The notes below the pieces were generated by a model. That model was given only the letters and a program-made list of their open reading frames with translations, did not search any database and was not told the DNA's origin. A stretch of DNA of 44,406 bases from CAZADA01 sp964636945. Its GTDB lineage: Bacteria > Pseudomonadota > Alphaproteobacteria > Caulobacterales > Maricaulaceae. The stretch covers positions 1-44,406 of the forward strand of contig CAZWVH010000020.1 in NCBI GenBank assembly GCA_964636945.1, in the 5' to 3' direction. A program made the translations under genes and the position numbers. Below, piece by piece: positions 33,678 to 43,107 of this stretch (the first letter of the stretch is position 1; the number at the start of each line of letters is the position of its first letter).

Positions 33678-35234
33678 ATGGCCGAACACGAGCGCGCATT
33701 GATCGTGGATTTTGGCAGCCAAGTGACCCAGCTGATCGCCCGTCGACTACGCGAAAGCGGTGTCTACTGCGAGATCCATCCGTTCAACACGGTGAATGGC
33801 GCATTCCTGGAAGCCTACCGGCCCAAGGCGATTATCTTGTCTGGCGGCCCGGCCAGTCTGACTAAGAAACAAAGTCCGCGTGCGGATAAAGCCATTTTTA
33901 CTTATGGTGTGCCCGTCCTGGGGATCTGCTATGGCCAACAAACCATGGTCGATCAGTTGGGCGGATCAGTGGAAACCGCCAATCAGCGCGAGTTTGGCCG
34001 AGCTGAAATTGAGATCACCTATCCGAGCATTTTGTTTGCAGGCGTGGCCGTTGCGGGCGCGCGCGAACCGGTGTGGATGTCGCATGGCGACCGGGTTAAG
34101 TCGCTGCCTAAGGGCTTTGAGCCGATCGCCCAAACGCCCAACGCGCCGTTCGCCGCGATCGCTGACGACAGACGTAAATTTTATGGAGTGCAGTTTCACC
34201 CTGAAGTCATGCACACCCCCGGCGGCAAGCAGATGCTGCACAATTTCACCCACGCCATCGCCGGCATGACCGGAGACTGGACGATGGCGGCGTTTCGCGC
34301 TGAAGCCACCGCCAAAATTCGCGAGCATGTGGGCGAGGGCAAGGTCATTTGCGGGCTGTCGGGCGGGGTGGATTCCTCAGTAGCCGCGGTTTTGATTCAT
34401 GAAGCGATTGGCGACCAGCTCACCTGCGTGTTTGTCGACACGGGTCTCATGCGCGCAGGTGAAGCCGATGAAGTGATCTCGTTGTTTCGCGGGCATTACA
34501 ATATTCCGCTCGTCCACGTGGATGCGGGCGACCAGTTTCTCGAGCGCTTGGCGGGCGTCACTGATCCTGAAGACAAGCGTAAAGCCATCGGCGCCACATT
34601 CATCGACGTATTTGAGGCCGAAGCCGCCAAGATTGGCGGTGCGGAGTTTCTGGCGCAAGGCACGCTCTATCCTGATGTGATCGAAAGCGTCAGCTTCACG
34701 GGCGGTCCCAGCGTCACCATCAAATCCCACCACAATGTGGGCGGACTGCCTGAACGCATGAACTTGAAGCTGGTCGAGCCCTTGCGCGAGCTGTTCAAGG
34801 ACGAAGTGCGCGCGCTAGGCCGCGAATTGGGCTTGCCGCAGGCCTTTGTCGGCCGTCACCCGTTCCCGGGGCCAGGCCTGGGCATCCGTATTCCTGGCGA
34901 AGTGACGCGCGAGAAGGTGGCGCTGCTACAAAAGGCGGACTCCATCTATCTGGAAGAAATCCGCAATGCCGGCCTTTATGATGAGATTTGGCAGGCGTTT
35001 GCGGTCTTGCTGCCCGTTCAAACCGTCGGCGTGATGGGCGATGAGCGCACCTACGACTATGTGCTGGCGCTGCGCGCGGTCACCAGCACGGATGGCATGA
35101 CGGCCGATTACTATGCCTTTGACCATGATTTTCTGGGGCGCGTCGCCACCCGGATCATCAATGAGGTGAAGGGGGTCAACCGCGTGGTCTATGACGTGAC
35201 CTCCAAACCGCCCGGCACCATCGAGTGGGAGTAA
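33678..35234 (+). CDS. guaA: GMP synthase (glutamine-hydrolysing)
   Basis: This 518-aa enzyme amidates XMP to GMP with glutamine and ATP. The class I amidotransferase domain starts MAEHERALIVDFGSQVTQLIARR, has the nucleophile Cys84 in GICYGQQ, and the His-Glu pair in QFHPEVMHT. The ATP pyrophosphatase loop is SGGVDSSVAA. The dimerisation domain ends KPPGTIEWE, the canonical C-terminus. The start at 33678 has GAGGAC upstream; a much longer frame reaching to 33420 is an artefact of GC-rich spacer. It completes the pathway begun by guaB. Confidence 0.98.
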   Translation: MAEHERALIVDFGSQVTQLIARRLRESGVYCEIHPFNTVNGAFLEAYRPKAIILSGGPASLTKKQSPRADKAIFTYGVPVLGICYGQQTMVDQLGGSVETANQREFGRAEIEITYPSILFAGVAVAGAREPVWMSHGDRVKSLPKGFEPIAQTPNAPFAAIADDRRKFYGVQFHPEVMHTPGGKQMLHNFTHAIAGMTGDWTMAAFRAEATAKIREHVGEGKVICGLSGGVDSSVAAVLIHEAIGDQLTCVFVDTGLMRAGEADEVISLFRGHYNIPLVHVDAGDQFLERLAGVTDPEDKRKAIGATFIDVFEAEAAKIGGAEFLAQGTLYPDVIESVSFTGGPSVTIKSHHNVGGLPERMNLKLVEPLRELFKDEVRALGRELGLPQAFVGRHPFPGPGLGIRIPGEVTREKVALLQKADSIYLEEIRNAGLYDEIWQAFAVLLPVQTVGVMGDERTYDYVLALRAVTSTDGMTADYYAFDHDFLGRVATRIINEVKGVNRVVYDVTSKPPGTIEWE

Positions 35235-35299
35235 GATACGGCGCCTGCCACAGTGGCGTGATCGCGCATGTCCACCCTGAGCCGAAACCCCAACTTCCC

Positions 35300-35320
35300 T
35301 AGCGATTGGGATTGTCGCTA
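35300..35320. terminator. Short hairpin between convergent guaA and GST genes
   Basis: TAGCGA at 35300-35305 pairs with TCGCTA at 35315-35320 across a nine-base loop. There is no T run. It sits in the 102-bp gap between the two convergent genes and may help end one or both transcripts. Confidence 0.3.
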
Positions 35321-35336
35321 ATCAGAAAATGCAGCC

Positions 35337-35975
35337 CTAATCCGCGGCGGCGAAGTGAGCCAATTGGTCTGCATGCGCTTTGACGAATGCGGGACGGGCC
35401 GTCGCTCGCTCAATGTAGTCACGACAGGCGGGATGGTTCGCTAGGCCATCAAAGCGATCTACCAGGCGCAACACATCCGCCATGACAATGTCGGCAACGG
35501 AGAAGGTTTGCGCGAGCCAACCGCGTTGAGTGAGCACCAATTCCATGTGCTCAAGCCGGCTTGCCAAAAACGCATCAAGGTGGCGCCGGCCGGGGGTGTC
35601 GTGTGTGTCTTGGGAAAATTGGAACAGGGACCACGGCACGCTCGCCATCTCGACCGAGTTGAGCGCCGCGAACAGCCAGGCCAGCACCTCGCCGCGGCGT
35701 TGCGGATCGGCCGGAAGCAACCCATCGCTTCGCTCGCCGAGATGCAGCAAAATTGCTCTGCTCTCAAAGATCGATATCGCGCCATCGGTCAACCACGGCG
35801 TCTGACCGAAAGGTTGATGCGCGAAATGCTCGTTCGCCCGGTCGCGAAACGGCGTGCTCTCAACGCGGTACGGCAAGCCAGCTTCTTCCAGCGCCCAACG
35901 TATCCGTAAGTCGCGCACATACCCGCGCGGCACGTTCGGGACCCAGTCAAATGTCGTGAGAACAAGCTCGTCCAC
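35337..35975 (-). CDS. Glutathione S-transferase family protein
   Basis: This 212-aa protein has a thioredoxin-like N-terminal domain (MDELVLTTFDWVPNVPRGYVRDLRIRWALEEAGLPY; then PFGQTPWLTDGAISIFESRAILLHLGE, where FESRAI holds the glutamate-serine pair that binds glutathione). The C-terminal helical domain has WLAQTFSVADIVMADVLR, a conserved N-cap. The first motif holds no obvious catalytic Ser, Tyr or Cys at the usual place. The substrate is unknown. It is convergent with guaA and divergent from the FAD reductase gene. Confidence 0.86.
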   Translation of the reverse strand: MDELVLTTFDWVPNVPRGYVRDLRIRWALEEAGLPYRVESTPFRDRANEHFAHQPFGQTPWLTDGAISIFESRAILLHLGERSDGLLPADPQRRGEVLAWLFAALNSVEMASVPWSLFQFSQDTHDTPGRRHLDAFLASRLEHMELVLTQRGWLAQTFSVADIVMADVLRLVDRFDGLANHPACRDYIERATARPAFVKAHADQLAHFAAAD

Positions 35976-36138
35976 AACATGCCTCCTTGGTGCGGGCAGC
36001 GAGCTGTAACTGCATTTGCAAGGCAGAAAAAGTGGAGGGATGGAGGCTGGTCCGAAATTCTCGTCGCGAGGTGGGCTAGCGCCAGCGATGCAAATTGGTG
36101 TTCAATCCGGTCAAACTTAATTGGGATGAAAACTGATC

Positions 36139-37377
36139 GTGGCCATTTCCTCGGAAAAGACGGTCGTCATCGTTGGCGGCGGCCAGGCGGGCGCCCAGAC
36201 TGCTATCTCACTCCGCCAAGGCGGGTTTGAAGGCCGCATCCGGATCATTGGCGACGAGCCCGTCATTCCCTATCAGCGCCCGCCTTTGTCGAAGGGCTAC
36301 ATGAAGGGCGACCTTGCCGAAGAACGTCTCTACCTCAAGCCTGCTGCATGGTACCAGGACAACAATGTTGAGCTTCAATTGGGCGCTCCCGTCCTGCGCA
36401 TTGATCGCAACGCCCGCTTTCTGGAGCTTGCGGACAACAAAACCGTTTCGTTTCACACGCTGGTTTTGGCGACAGGGTCGTCTCCCATCAGACTGAACAT
36501 TCCCGGAGCTGACCTCGCCAATGTCTTTGAGCTGAGAACGCTCACAGATATCCAACATATCCGGCCTCAAATGATTGATGGCAGAAAGCTTGTGGTGGTA
36601 GGCGGGGGCTATATTGGTCTTGAGGCCGCCGCCGTGGGCCGACAAATGGGCCTGGACGTTACGGTATTGGAACGCGAACAGCGCGTGCTTTCGCGTGTGG
36701 CGGGCGCGCAACTCAGTGCGTTTTTCGAGCGCGCCCATGCCGACCGGGGCGTCACGATTTTGACCGGCGTCACCGTGGACGGCCTGATTGGCGAGGCGGG
36801 CGCCGTTCGTGCGGTAAGCGTGGCTGGCGGCCAACGGATCGGCGCCGATGTTGTGTTGATGGGCGTGGGCATCCGTCCCAATGACTCCCTGGCAAGCGAT
36901 GCGGGCCTTAAATGCGCTGACGGGGTGGTCGTCGACGAGAATATGCGGACCAGCGATCCTGCGATCTTTGCTGTGGGCGATTGCGTGCGCCGTCCACTCG
37001 GCCATTTTGGTCGCGCTGGGCGGCTTGAAAGTGTTCACAACGCCATCGAAGGCGGTAAAATTGCAGCGGCGGCGATTTTAGGCTTACCCAGACCCAACGA
37101 AGATGTGCCCTGGTTTTGGTCGGATCAATTTGACCTCAAGCTTCAAATCGCTGGACTCTCTCAAGGTCATGATCAGATCGTTGTGCGTGGTGGCGGGGAT
37201 GACAGTTTGGCGGTGTTTTATCTGCGCGAAGGGCAATTGATTTGTGTGGATGCTGTAAACCGTCCGCAGGAATATCTTGCCGGCAAGAAGATGATAAGCG
37301 TGGGCGCCCATCCCGATCCGGACGCCTTAAGCGATGATCAGACATCCATGAAAGATATTATGGCTGCGACGCTATAG
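36139..37377 (+). CDS. FAD/NAD(P)-dependent oxidoreductase, ferredoxin reductase type
   Basis: This 412-aa flavoprotein is of the putidaredoxin/rhodocoxin reductase type. It has an N-terminal FAD motif (VVIVGGGQAGAQTAISLRQGGFEG), the conserved PYQRPPLSKGYMKG, the ATGSSP motif, a second dinucleotide motif VVVGGGYIGLEAAA for NAD(P)H, and IFAVGDCVRRP that closes over FAD. The C-terminal part WFWSDQFDLKLQIAGL is typical of the group, which reduces small ferredoxins for cytochrome P450s or dioxygenases. No such partner is in this window. The start is a GTG at 36139 that gives MAISSEKTVVIVGGG; the upstream ATG at 36126 is out of frame. Confidence 0.9.
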   Translation: MAISSEKTVVIVGGGQAGAQTAISLRQGGFEGRIRIIGDEPVIPYQRPPLSKGYMKGDLAEERLYLKPAAWYQDNNVELQLGAPVLRIDRNARFLELADNKTVSFHTLVLATGSSPIRLNIPGADLANVFELRTLTDIQHIRPQMIDGRKLVVVGGGYIGLEAAAVGRQMGLDVTVLEREQRVLSRVAGAQLSAFFERAHADRGVTILTGVTVDGLIGEAGAVRAVSVAGGQRIGADVVLMGVGIRPNDSLASDAGLKCADGVVVDENMRTSDPAIFAVGDCVRRPLGHFGRAGRLESVHNAIEGGKIAAAAILGLPRPNEDVPWFWSDQFDLKLQIAGLSQGHDQIVVRGGGDDSLAVFYLREGQLICVDAVNRPQEYLAGKKMISVGAHPDPDALSDDQTSMKDIMAATL

Positions 37378-37446
37378 CGCGACGCGGGCCTCTCGCGCCT
37401 GTCTCACGGACGGGGCGAATATGCGGCCACAAGGAAAGGGATAATC

Positions 37447-39594
37447 ATGGTCGAGCGTACCGAGCGTGCTGGATTGAACGTCGCTGTCGAACTGGCGCGC
37501 TTCATAGAAGATGACGCTTTACCCGACACTGGCGTTAGCGCAGAGCAATTTTGGTCCGCGCTGGCCAATCTCTATGTGCGATTCACACCGGCCAACCAGC
37601 AATTGCTAGAAACTCGCGATCACTTACAGGCGCAAATTGATGACTGGCATAAGGCGCGGTCCGGTGAACCCGTCGACTTTCAAGCCTACCGTGAATTCTT
37701 GACTGCCATTGGATATATTGCAGAGGAACCTGGTCCATTTTCCATCACTACCGACAAGGTGGACGCCGAAGTGGCCACGATGGCTGGGCCGCAATTGGTT
37801 GTGCCCGTCCTCAATGCGCGCTTTGTCTTGAACGCCGCCAATGCGCGTTGGGGCAGCCTATACGATGCGTTTTACGGCACGGACGTTCTGCCTGGCCAAG
37901 CGCGTTCGGGGGGCTATGACCCAGATCGCGGCGAACACGTTATCGCCAAGGCGCGGTCTTTTCTGGATCAGGCTTTTCCGCTGGCCACAGGAAGCCATGC
38001 CGATGTCACAGGATGGTCGGTGGCGGATGGTGTTGTGTCGCCAGAATTGAGAGACGCGAGCGCATTCGTGGGCTATCGGGGTGAACCCGCCGCTCCGACG
38101 GCCATATTGCTGAGCCATAATGGCCTGCACGTGGAATTGGTCATTGATCGAGAACACCCAATTGGCAAGGACGATCCAGCCGGGCTGGCTGATGTGCTCG
38201 TTGAGGCGGCGCTGACCACCATTGTGGATCTGGAAGATTCCGTTGCTGCCGTGGATGCTGGCGATAAGACGGACGCCTATCGCAATTGGCTCGGGCTGAT
38301 GAAGGGCGATCTCGAAGCCGGCTTTGTGAAGGACGGCCAAAATCTCACGCGAAAGCTGAATCCTGACCGCCAATATGTCACGCCCAATGGCGCGGCGTTC
38401 ACGCTACCGGGACGATCTTTGCTGTTTGTTCGCAATGTGGGGCATCTCATGACGACGCCGGCGGTGATCTTGCCGAATGGCGAGGAAGCCTATGAAGGCA
38501 TTCTGGACGCCATGGTGACCAGTCTCATCGCCATGCACGACCTGCGCGGTCGCGGCCAATTCGCCAACTCGCGCCAAGGATCGGTCTACATCGTTAAACC
38601 GAAAATGCATGGCCCCGACGAAGTCGGCTTCGCCAACGCCCTGTTTGATGCCGTTGAGGACGCGCTCGGCCTGACCCGCAACACCGTGAAGCTGGGATTG
38701 ATGGATGAAGAGCGGCGCACATCGGTGAATCTCGCGGCCTGTATTCACGCGGTGAAGGATCGCCTGGTGTTTATCAACACGGGATTTCTCGATCGCACGG
38801 GTGATGAAATTCATACGTCCATGCATGCCGGGCCAATGATCCGCAAAGGGGAAATCAAGGGCTCGGATTGGATCAAAGCGTATGAAGATCGCAATGTGCG
38901 TATCGGGCTAAAATGCGGGCTCTCGGGCAAGGCTCAGATCGGCAAAGGCATGTGGGCTATGCCTGATCGCATGGCGGACATGATGGAGCAGAAGATCGGT
39001 CATCCCAAGGCTGGGGCGAACACCGCCTGGGTGCCCAGCCCGACAGCCGCCACACTGCACGCGCTGCACTATCACCAGGTCAATGTCTTTGAGCGCCAAG
39101 GGGAGATCGCTGATGAGGCCATCCCAGGGCTTGAGCCTTTGCTCACCATTCCTTTGAGCAAGTCCGGCGGGTGGACAGACGCGCAGATTCGTGAGGAGCT
39201 CGATAACAACGCGCAGGGCATTCTGGGCTATGTCGTGCGTTGGGTCGATCAGGGCGTGGGTTGCTCCAAGGTGCCCGATATCCATGATGTGGGCCTGATG
39301 GAGGACCGTGCGACGCTGCGTATTTCGTCCCAACACATAGCCAATTGGCTCATGCATTCCGTGTGTTCGGCTGACGATGTGGATGCGTCGCTGGCGCGCA
39401 TGGCCGCCAAGGTGGATGCGCAGAACGAGGGCGATCCGCATTATCGGCCCATGACGGCCGACTTGGTCAATAGCTTGGCGTTTCAAGCCGCACGGGCCCT
39501 GGTGTTTCAGGGCGCCACCCAACCCAATGGCTATACAGAACCGTTGCTTCACGCTTATCGGGCGAAGGTTAAATCCAGCGTGGCCCTGGCTTAG
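37447..39594 (+). CDS. glcB: Malate synthase G
   Basis: This 715-aa enzyme condenses glyoxylate and acetyl-CoA to malate in the glyoxylate pathway. Active-site segments are VRNVGHLM, LMDEERRTSVNLAAC (metal-binding glutamate), FLDRTGDEIHTSMHAG (metal-binding aspartate) and DIHDVGLMEDRATLRISSQHIANWL (catalytic aspartate). Length matches the G isoform. AAGGAAAGGGA lies before the ATG. Isocitrate lyase is not seen nearby. Its stop overlaps the stop of the convergent oxyR, so there is no room for a separate terminator. Confidence 0.97.
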   Translation: MVERTERAGLNVAVELARFIEDDALPDTGVSAEQFWSALANLYVRFTPANQQLLETRDHLQAQIDDWHKARSGEPVDFQAYREFLTAIGYIAEEPGPFSITTDKVDAEVATMAGPQLVVPVLNARFVLNAANARWGSLYDAFYGTDVLPGQARSGGYDPDRGEHVIAKARSFLDQAFPLATGSHADVTGWSVADGVVSPELRDASAFVGYRGEPAAPTAILLSHNGLHVELVIDREHPIGKDDPAGLADVLVEAALTTIVDLEDSVAAVDAGDKTDAYRNWLGLMKGDLEAGFVKDGQNLTRKLNPDRQYVTPNGAAFTLPGRSLLFVRNVGHLMTTPAVILPNGEEAYEGILDAMVTSLIAMHDLRGRGQFANSRQGSVYIVKPKMHGPDEVGFANALFDAVEDALGLTRNTVKLGLMDEERRTSVNLAACIHAVKDRLVFINTGFLDRTGDEIHTSMHAGPMIRKGEIKGSDWIKAYEDRNVRIGLKCGLSGKAQIGKGMWAMPDRMADMMEQKIGHPKAGANTAWVPSPTAATLHALHYHQVNVFERQGEIADEAIPGLEPLLTIPLSKSGGWTDAQIREELDNNAQGILGYVVRWVDQGVGCSKVPDIHDVGLMEDRATLRISSQHIANWLMHSVCSADDVDASLARMAAKVDAQNEGDPHYRPMTADLVNSLAFQAARALVFQGATQPNGYTEPLLHAYRAKVKSSVALA

Positions 39595-40502
39595 CCGGCT
39601 TTGGTGCGCGGGGCGGCGAATTGTTCTGCGAAAAACTCGGCGAGCAAGCCCACCTCTTCGCGCCGCGCACTGCCTTCGCGCCACGCCACGCCAATTTCCC
39701 GACCGATCACCGGCGGATCAAACCGGCGCACGGCCAATCCATCCAGCGCCGTGGCCCCCGCATCGACCGCCAGCTTAGGCACGAGGGTCACACCCATCCC
39801 GTGGACTGCCATGTGCAGCAATGTCTGCAGGCTAGTGGCGGCAAACGGTGCGGCCCGGCGCGATGATTCCGAGCACATGGACAACACATGATCGCGAAGG
39901 CAATGCCCGTCGCTCAACAACAAAAGCTCCTGGGGCGGCAGGTCATTGGGCGTGATGTGGCCCTTTTCCAAGAGCGGATGGTCAAGGGGGGCGGCCAACA
40001 GAAACTCGTCGGCAAAAATGGCCTCCGCGCCCACGCCTGGGCTGGTCGAGGGCAGCGCAATCACAGCCGCGTCCAGCGCGCCGGAACGAAGGTCGTCATA
40101 CAGCCGCTCGGTCACATCTTCGCGGAAGGTGAGATCCAATTGCGGATAACGCTCTTCCAATCCAGCAAAGATGTTTGGGAGTAAAAAAGGCGCAATTGTG
40201 GGAATAACACCAAGACGAAACGGCCCTGATAAGGGCTGTCCCGCTGCGCGCACGGCGTAGGCGAGGTCGTCGGCCTCTGCGAGGATGCGATGTGCACGCC
40301 GCACAGTTTCCTTTCCCGCTTGCGTCAAAACAGCGCCCTGAGCGCGCCGTTCAACCAGCTGCACCCCCAAGGCGTGCTCCAGTTCTTTGATGGCTGAACT
40401 CATGGTGGGCTGGGTGACGCAGGCCGCTTCCGCGCCACCGCGAAACGAGCCTGCATCGGCTAGGGCCGTGAGAAATCGCAATTGTCTGAGCGTGAAGGTC
40501 AT
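39591..40502 (-). CDS. oxyR: OxyR hydrogen-peroxide-sensing LysR regulator
   Basis: This 303-aa LysR regulator has an N-terminal winged helix (MTFTLRQLRFLTALADAGSF, then CVTQPTMSSAIKELEHALG). Its sensor domain has the redox pair Cys201 and Cys210 in DGHCLRDHVLSMC, the same nine-residue spacing as Cys199/Cys208 of E. coli OxyR. Oxidation by peroxide forms a disulfide and turns on target genes. ATG 40502 is taken as the start; a TTG seven codons earlier is less likely. It is divergent from ahpC, a typical OxyR target. The 3' end overlaps glcB. Confidence 0.95.
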   Translation of the reverse strand: MTFTLRQLRFLTALADAGSFRGGAEAACVTQPTMSSAIKELEHALGVQLVERRAQGAVLTQAGKETVRRAHRILAEADDLAYAVRAAGQPLSGPFRLGVIPTIAPFLLPNIFAGLEERYPQLDLTFREDVTERLYDDLRSGALDAAVIALPSTSPGVGAEAIFADEFLLAAPLDHPLLEKGHITPNDLPPQELLLLSDGHCLRDHVLSMCSESSRRAAPFAATSLQTLLHMAVHGMGVTLVPKLAVDAGATALDGLAVRRFDPPVIGREIGVAWREGSARREEVGLLAEFFAEQFAAPRTKAG

Positions 40503-40625
40503 GGATACGGCTTCGCGGTGCAACTTTCGTGTTTTCTATCGCCACGATAAATAAGTTCAATTTGATCGATCGGCAAATCAGCCCCATTTGATGCAGTGCA
40601 ACAAGAACACCCATAGGAGGGATAA
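40503..40625. promoter_or_regulatory. oxyR/ahpC divergent control region
   Basis: This 123-bp region must hold both promoters and presumably OxyR sites. One clear inverted repeat, TATCG-CCA-CGATA, is at 40537-40549, and an eight-base palindrome GATCGATC is at 40564-40571. These could be part of an OxyR site, but the full four-element ATAG-type pattern is not plain. The ahpC ribosome site AGGAGGG is at the right edge. Confidence 0.5.
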
Positions 40626-41180
40626 ATGCTCGGTGTCGGTCAAACCTTACCTGAGTTTAAAATTGCTGGTGTGAAGCCGAAATTCATGAAGCATGAAGAA
40701 AACGGCGAATCCGCGTTCGAAGATATCACGCGCGATAGTTTCAAAGGGAAATGGAAAATCATTTTCTTTTATCCCAAGGATTTCACGTTCGTTTGCCCAA
40801 CCGAAATCGCCGAGTTCGCCCGCCTGAATGGCGAATTTGAAGACCGCGATGCTGTTGTGATGGGCGGGTCCACGGACAATGAGTTCACCAAGCTGGCTTG
40901 GCGCCGCGAGCATCCCGACCTGAAAGAGCTGGGCATTTGGCAGTTCGCGGACACATCGGGAAGTCTTGTTGATTCCTTAGGGATTCGCGACGAGGAGGGC
41001 GTGGCCCAACGCGCCACTTTTGTCGTGGACCCGCACAATGTGATTCAACACGTCTATGTGACGTCCATGAATGTGGGCCGGAATCCGCAAGACACTTTGC
41101 GGGTGCTTGATGCACTGCAAACCGACGAATTGTGCCCCTGCAACCGGGCCGTGGGTGGCGAAACGCTTCAGCCTGCGTAA
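40626..41180 (+). CDS. ahpC: Peroxiredoxin AhpC, AhpD-dependent type
   Basis: This 184-aa two-cysteine peroxiredoxin reduces peroxides and peroxynitrite. The peroxidatic cysteine is Cys57 in FTFVCPTEIAEF. The C-terminus has two cysteines, Cys170 and Cys172, in DELCPCNRAVGG, the arrangement of mycobacterial AhpC that is reduced by AhpD rather than AhpF. ahpD follows after 82 bp, which fits. The start has a strong AGGAGGGATAA site. oxyR is divergent upstream. Confidence 0.96.
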   Translation: MLGVGQTLPEFKIAGVKPKFMKHEENGESAFEDITRDSFKGKWKIIFFYPKDFTFVCPTEIAEFARLNGEFEDRDAVVMGGSTDNEFTKLAWRREHPDLKELGIWQFADTSGSLVDSLGIRDEEGVAQRATFVVDPHNVIQHVYVTSMNVGRNPQDTLRVLDALQTDELCPCNRAVGGETLQPA

Positions 41181-41262
41181 TCCCGCATAGAGATCGCGGC
41201 GCACATATCCATGGTGCGCCGCGGCCGTCTCCATCAGTTTTAACAATGAAAGAGGTCAATCG

Positions 41263-41777
41263 ATGACGCTCGAAGACTTGCGTCAGCAGCTTCCCGACTA
41301 CGCCAAGGACATCAAACTCAACCTGTCCTCGCTCGCACGCGAAACCATTTTGAGCGATCAACAGCGCGACGGTTGTTTTCTGGCATGCGCTTATGCGGTC
41401 GGCGTACCCGAGGTGGTGCGCGCATTCGAAGCTGAATTCGGCCCCAAGCTCTCCGACGAGGCGCGCACGGCCGCGAAAGCAGCGGCGGCCATCATGGGCA
41501 TGAACAACGTCTATTACCGGTTCACGCATCTCGCTTCCAACGAGGAATACGCCAAAACGCCGGCGCGCCTGCGCATGAATGTGATTGCCAATCCAGGCGT
41601 TGACAAAGCGGATTTCGAGCTTTGGAGCTTGGCGATCTCGGCGATTAATGGGTGTGGGCTGTGCATCGATGCGCACGAGAAAGTCTTGCGTGATGCGGGC
41701 ATGACCACAGAACAAATCCAGGCTGGCGCGCGCATCGGCGCGGTTGTGAATGCGGCCTCGCGCGTGATCGCCGCGGA
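41263..41777 (+). CDS. ahpD: Alkylhydroperoxidase AhpD (3' end lost in assembly gap)
   Basis: This protein reduces AhpC. The redox centre is Cys131-x-x-Cys134 in GCGLCIDAHEK with His138, matching Cys130, Cys133 and His137 of the mycobacterial enzyme. The middle part MGMNNVYYRFTHL also fits. 171 codons are read before the run of Ns. Relatives end near residue 175-180, so only a few C-terminal residues are missing. It is the second gene of the ahpCD unit. Confidence 0.94.
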
Positions 41778-41877
41778 NNNNNNNNNNNNNNNNNNNNNNN
41801 NNNNNNNNNNNNNNNNNNNNNNNNNNNNNNNNNNNNNNNNNNNNNNNNNNNNNNNNNNNNNNNNNNNNNNNNNNNNN
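41778..41877. other. Assembly gap of 100 Ns
   Basis: Exactly 100 unknown bases follow the ahpD coding sequence. A round 100 is the usual placeholder for a scaffold join of unknown size. The real gap may be shorter or longer, and genes could be missing. Confidence 0.97.
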
Positions 41878-41936
41878 GCTTAACCGGCTTGCTTGACCGG
41901 CTTGGACGAGTTTCCCTGTCGGCCAGGAAACGATTT

Positions 41937-41967
41937 GATGGGCATGTTTGGACCATGCCCATCTTTT
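41937..41967 (+). terminator. Rho-independent terminator
   Basis: GATGGGCATG (41937-41946) pairs perfectly with CATGCCCATC (41954-41963) over a seven-base loop, and TTTT follows. It lies on the forward strand after the gap and fits as the end of the ahpCD unit, if the scaffold join is right. Confidence 0.82.
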
Positions 41968-41982
41968 CGCGTCGACGTATGC

Positions 41983-42942
41983 TCACGGCCGCGCCGGCGC
42001 AATCACCCAGCGCTTATAGGCTTCCGACACGATGGCCACGGCATAAAGAACGCCGAGCGCGGTGGCGATGAATTGAATGCTCGCCAACGCCAAGAAACGC
42101 CAGGCCGCGGGCATTGCAAGCTGCGCGGACGCCATATCAGACAGAACTCCGCCGCCATATATGAGCACCTCGCTGATCACATTGGCGCACAGTAGGGCTG
42201 CCCATAACACGGCGATCATCGGTCCGGCATGGCTGACGACATCGCCCAACGAGCGTGGGTCGCCAATGGAGCGGGCAGGAAACGTCATGCTGAGCGGCGC
42301 CAAAAAATAAAGAACGACCATCTCGATGGCGAAGGCGAGCGTTGTGTTCCCGATCTGGAGCGCAATTTCGTTCTCGATGAATGGGGACAAAACTGATGCA
42401 ACAATGCCCGCAGCAATCCCAGCCAACATCGCCACAACTACCACGCAGACAATCATGATCAGGATAACTGCGAGGATTGACCAGTATGACCCACGGCCGA
42501 CGCGAATTCCCGCCTGGAGCGCGACATCGTGCAAAAGCGTTCGATGCCAGCAGTAGACCAGCGCGGCGTACGTGAACAATAGCCCCACGCCTGACAGCAT
42601 GATCGCTCCAATGACGGGCGCCACCGCCGCGCCTTGTTCGCGTTCGCCAAACGCCATCGCGTCAATGCTGAAGTAACCGCCGAGTGTCAGCGCCCCGTTG
42701 AGCGCGCCGACAACAGCAAACAGCATGGCGCCCAGAAGCAGGACGATGCCCAGTCCGACAAATATGTTTCGGAACAACGAAATCCCGGCGCCGCCCAATA
42801 CGCCCAACAGCGTGACGCGATATCGCCGCCCGGCTGCGTCCTCGCGTTCGCTGGACACCCAGGCCATATAGGCCACAATCGCGACAACCAGAACAAGGCG
42901 TGTGCCGAGCGCGACATACCACGCCGAAACGTCATTCAACAT
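41983..42942 (-). CDS. Uncharacterised multi-helix membrane protein
   Basis: I do not recognise this 319-aa protein. It has about seven hydrophobic segments: residues near 8-28 (YVALGTRLVLVVAIVAYMAWV), then ISLFRNIFVGLGIVLLLGAMLFAVVGAL, AAVAPVIGAIMLSGVGLLFTYAALVY, SILAVILIMIVCVVVVAMLAGIAAGIVASVL, LAFAIEMVVLYFLAPL, and two more toward the C-terminus. The layout with paired helices and a repeated small-residue pattern resembles generic DUF membrane proteins, but no family is certain. ATG 42942 has GGGGGATCG upstream. A 49-codon longer frame lacks support. It is divergent from mgtE. Confidence 0.75.
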   Translation of the reverse strand: MLNDVSAWYVALGTRLVLVVAIVAYMAWVSSEREDAAGRRYRVTLLGVLGGAGISLFRNIFVGLGIVLLLGAMLFAVVGALNGALTLGGYFSIDAMAFGEREQGAAVAPVIGAIMLSGVGLLFTYAALVYCWHRTLLHDVALQAGIRVGRGSYWSILAVILIMIVCVVVVAMLAGIAAGIVASVLSPFIENEIALQIGNTTLAFAIEMVVLYFLAPLSMTFPARSIGDPRSLGDVVSHAGPMIAVLWAALLCANVISEVLIYGGGVLSDMASAQLAMPAAWRFLALASIQFIATALGVLYAVAIVSEAYKRWVIAPARP

Positions 42943-43107
42943 CGATCCCCCCAACTGCGCATCCCGGCGCGCGGTCGCGATGTGCAACCTGCGTTGCTTG
43001 CAGTATGACCAGCGCCCTCGCAAATTGATGCGGTACGCCCTAGTGTCCCCGCTTGGCCGCGCGGGCGCGCCGCCCACGACAGTCACCACTCAACGTCGGA
43101 GGCGAGC

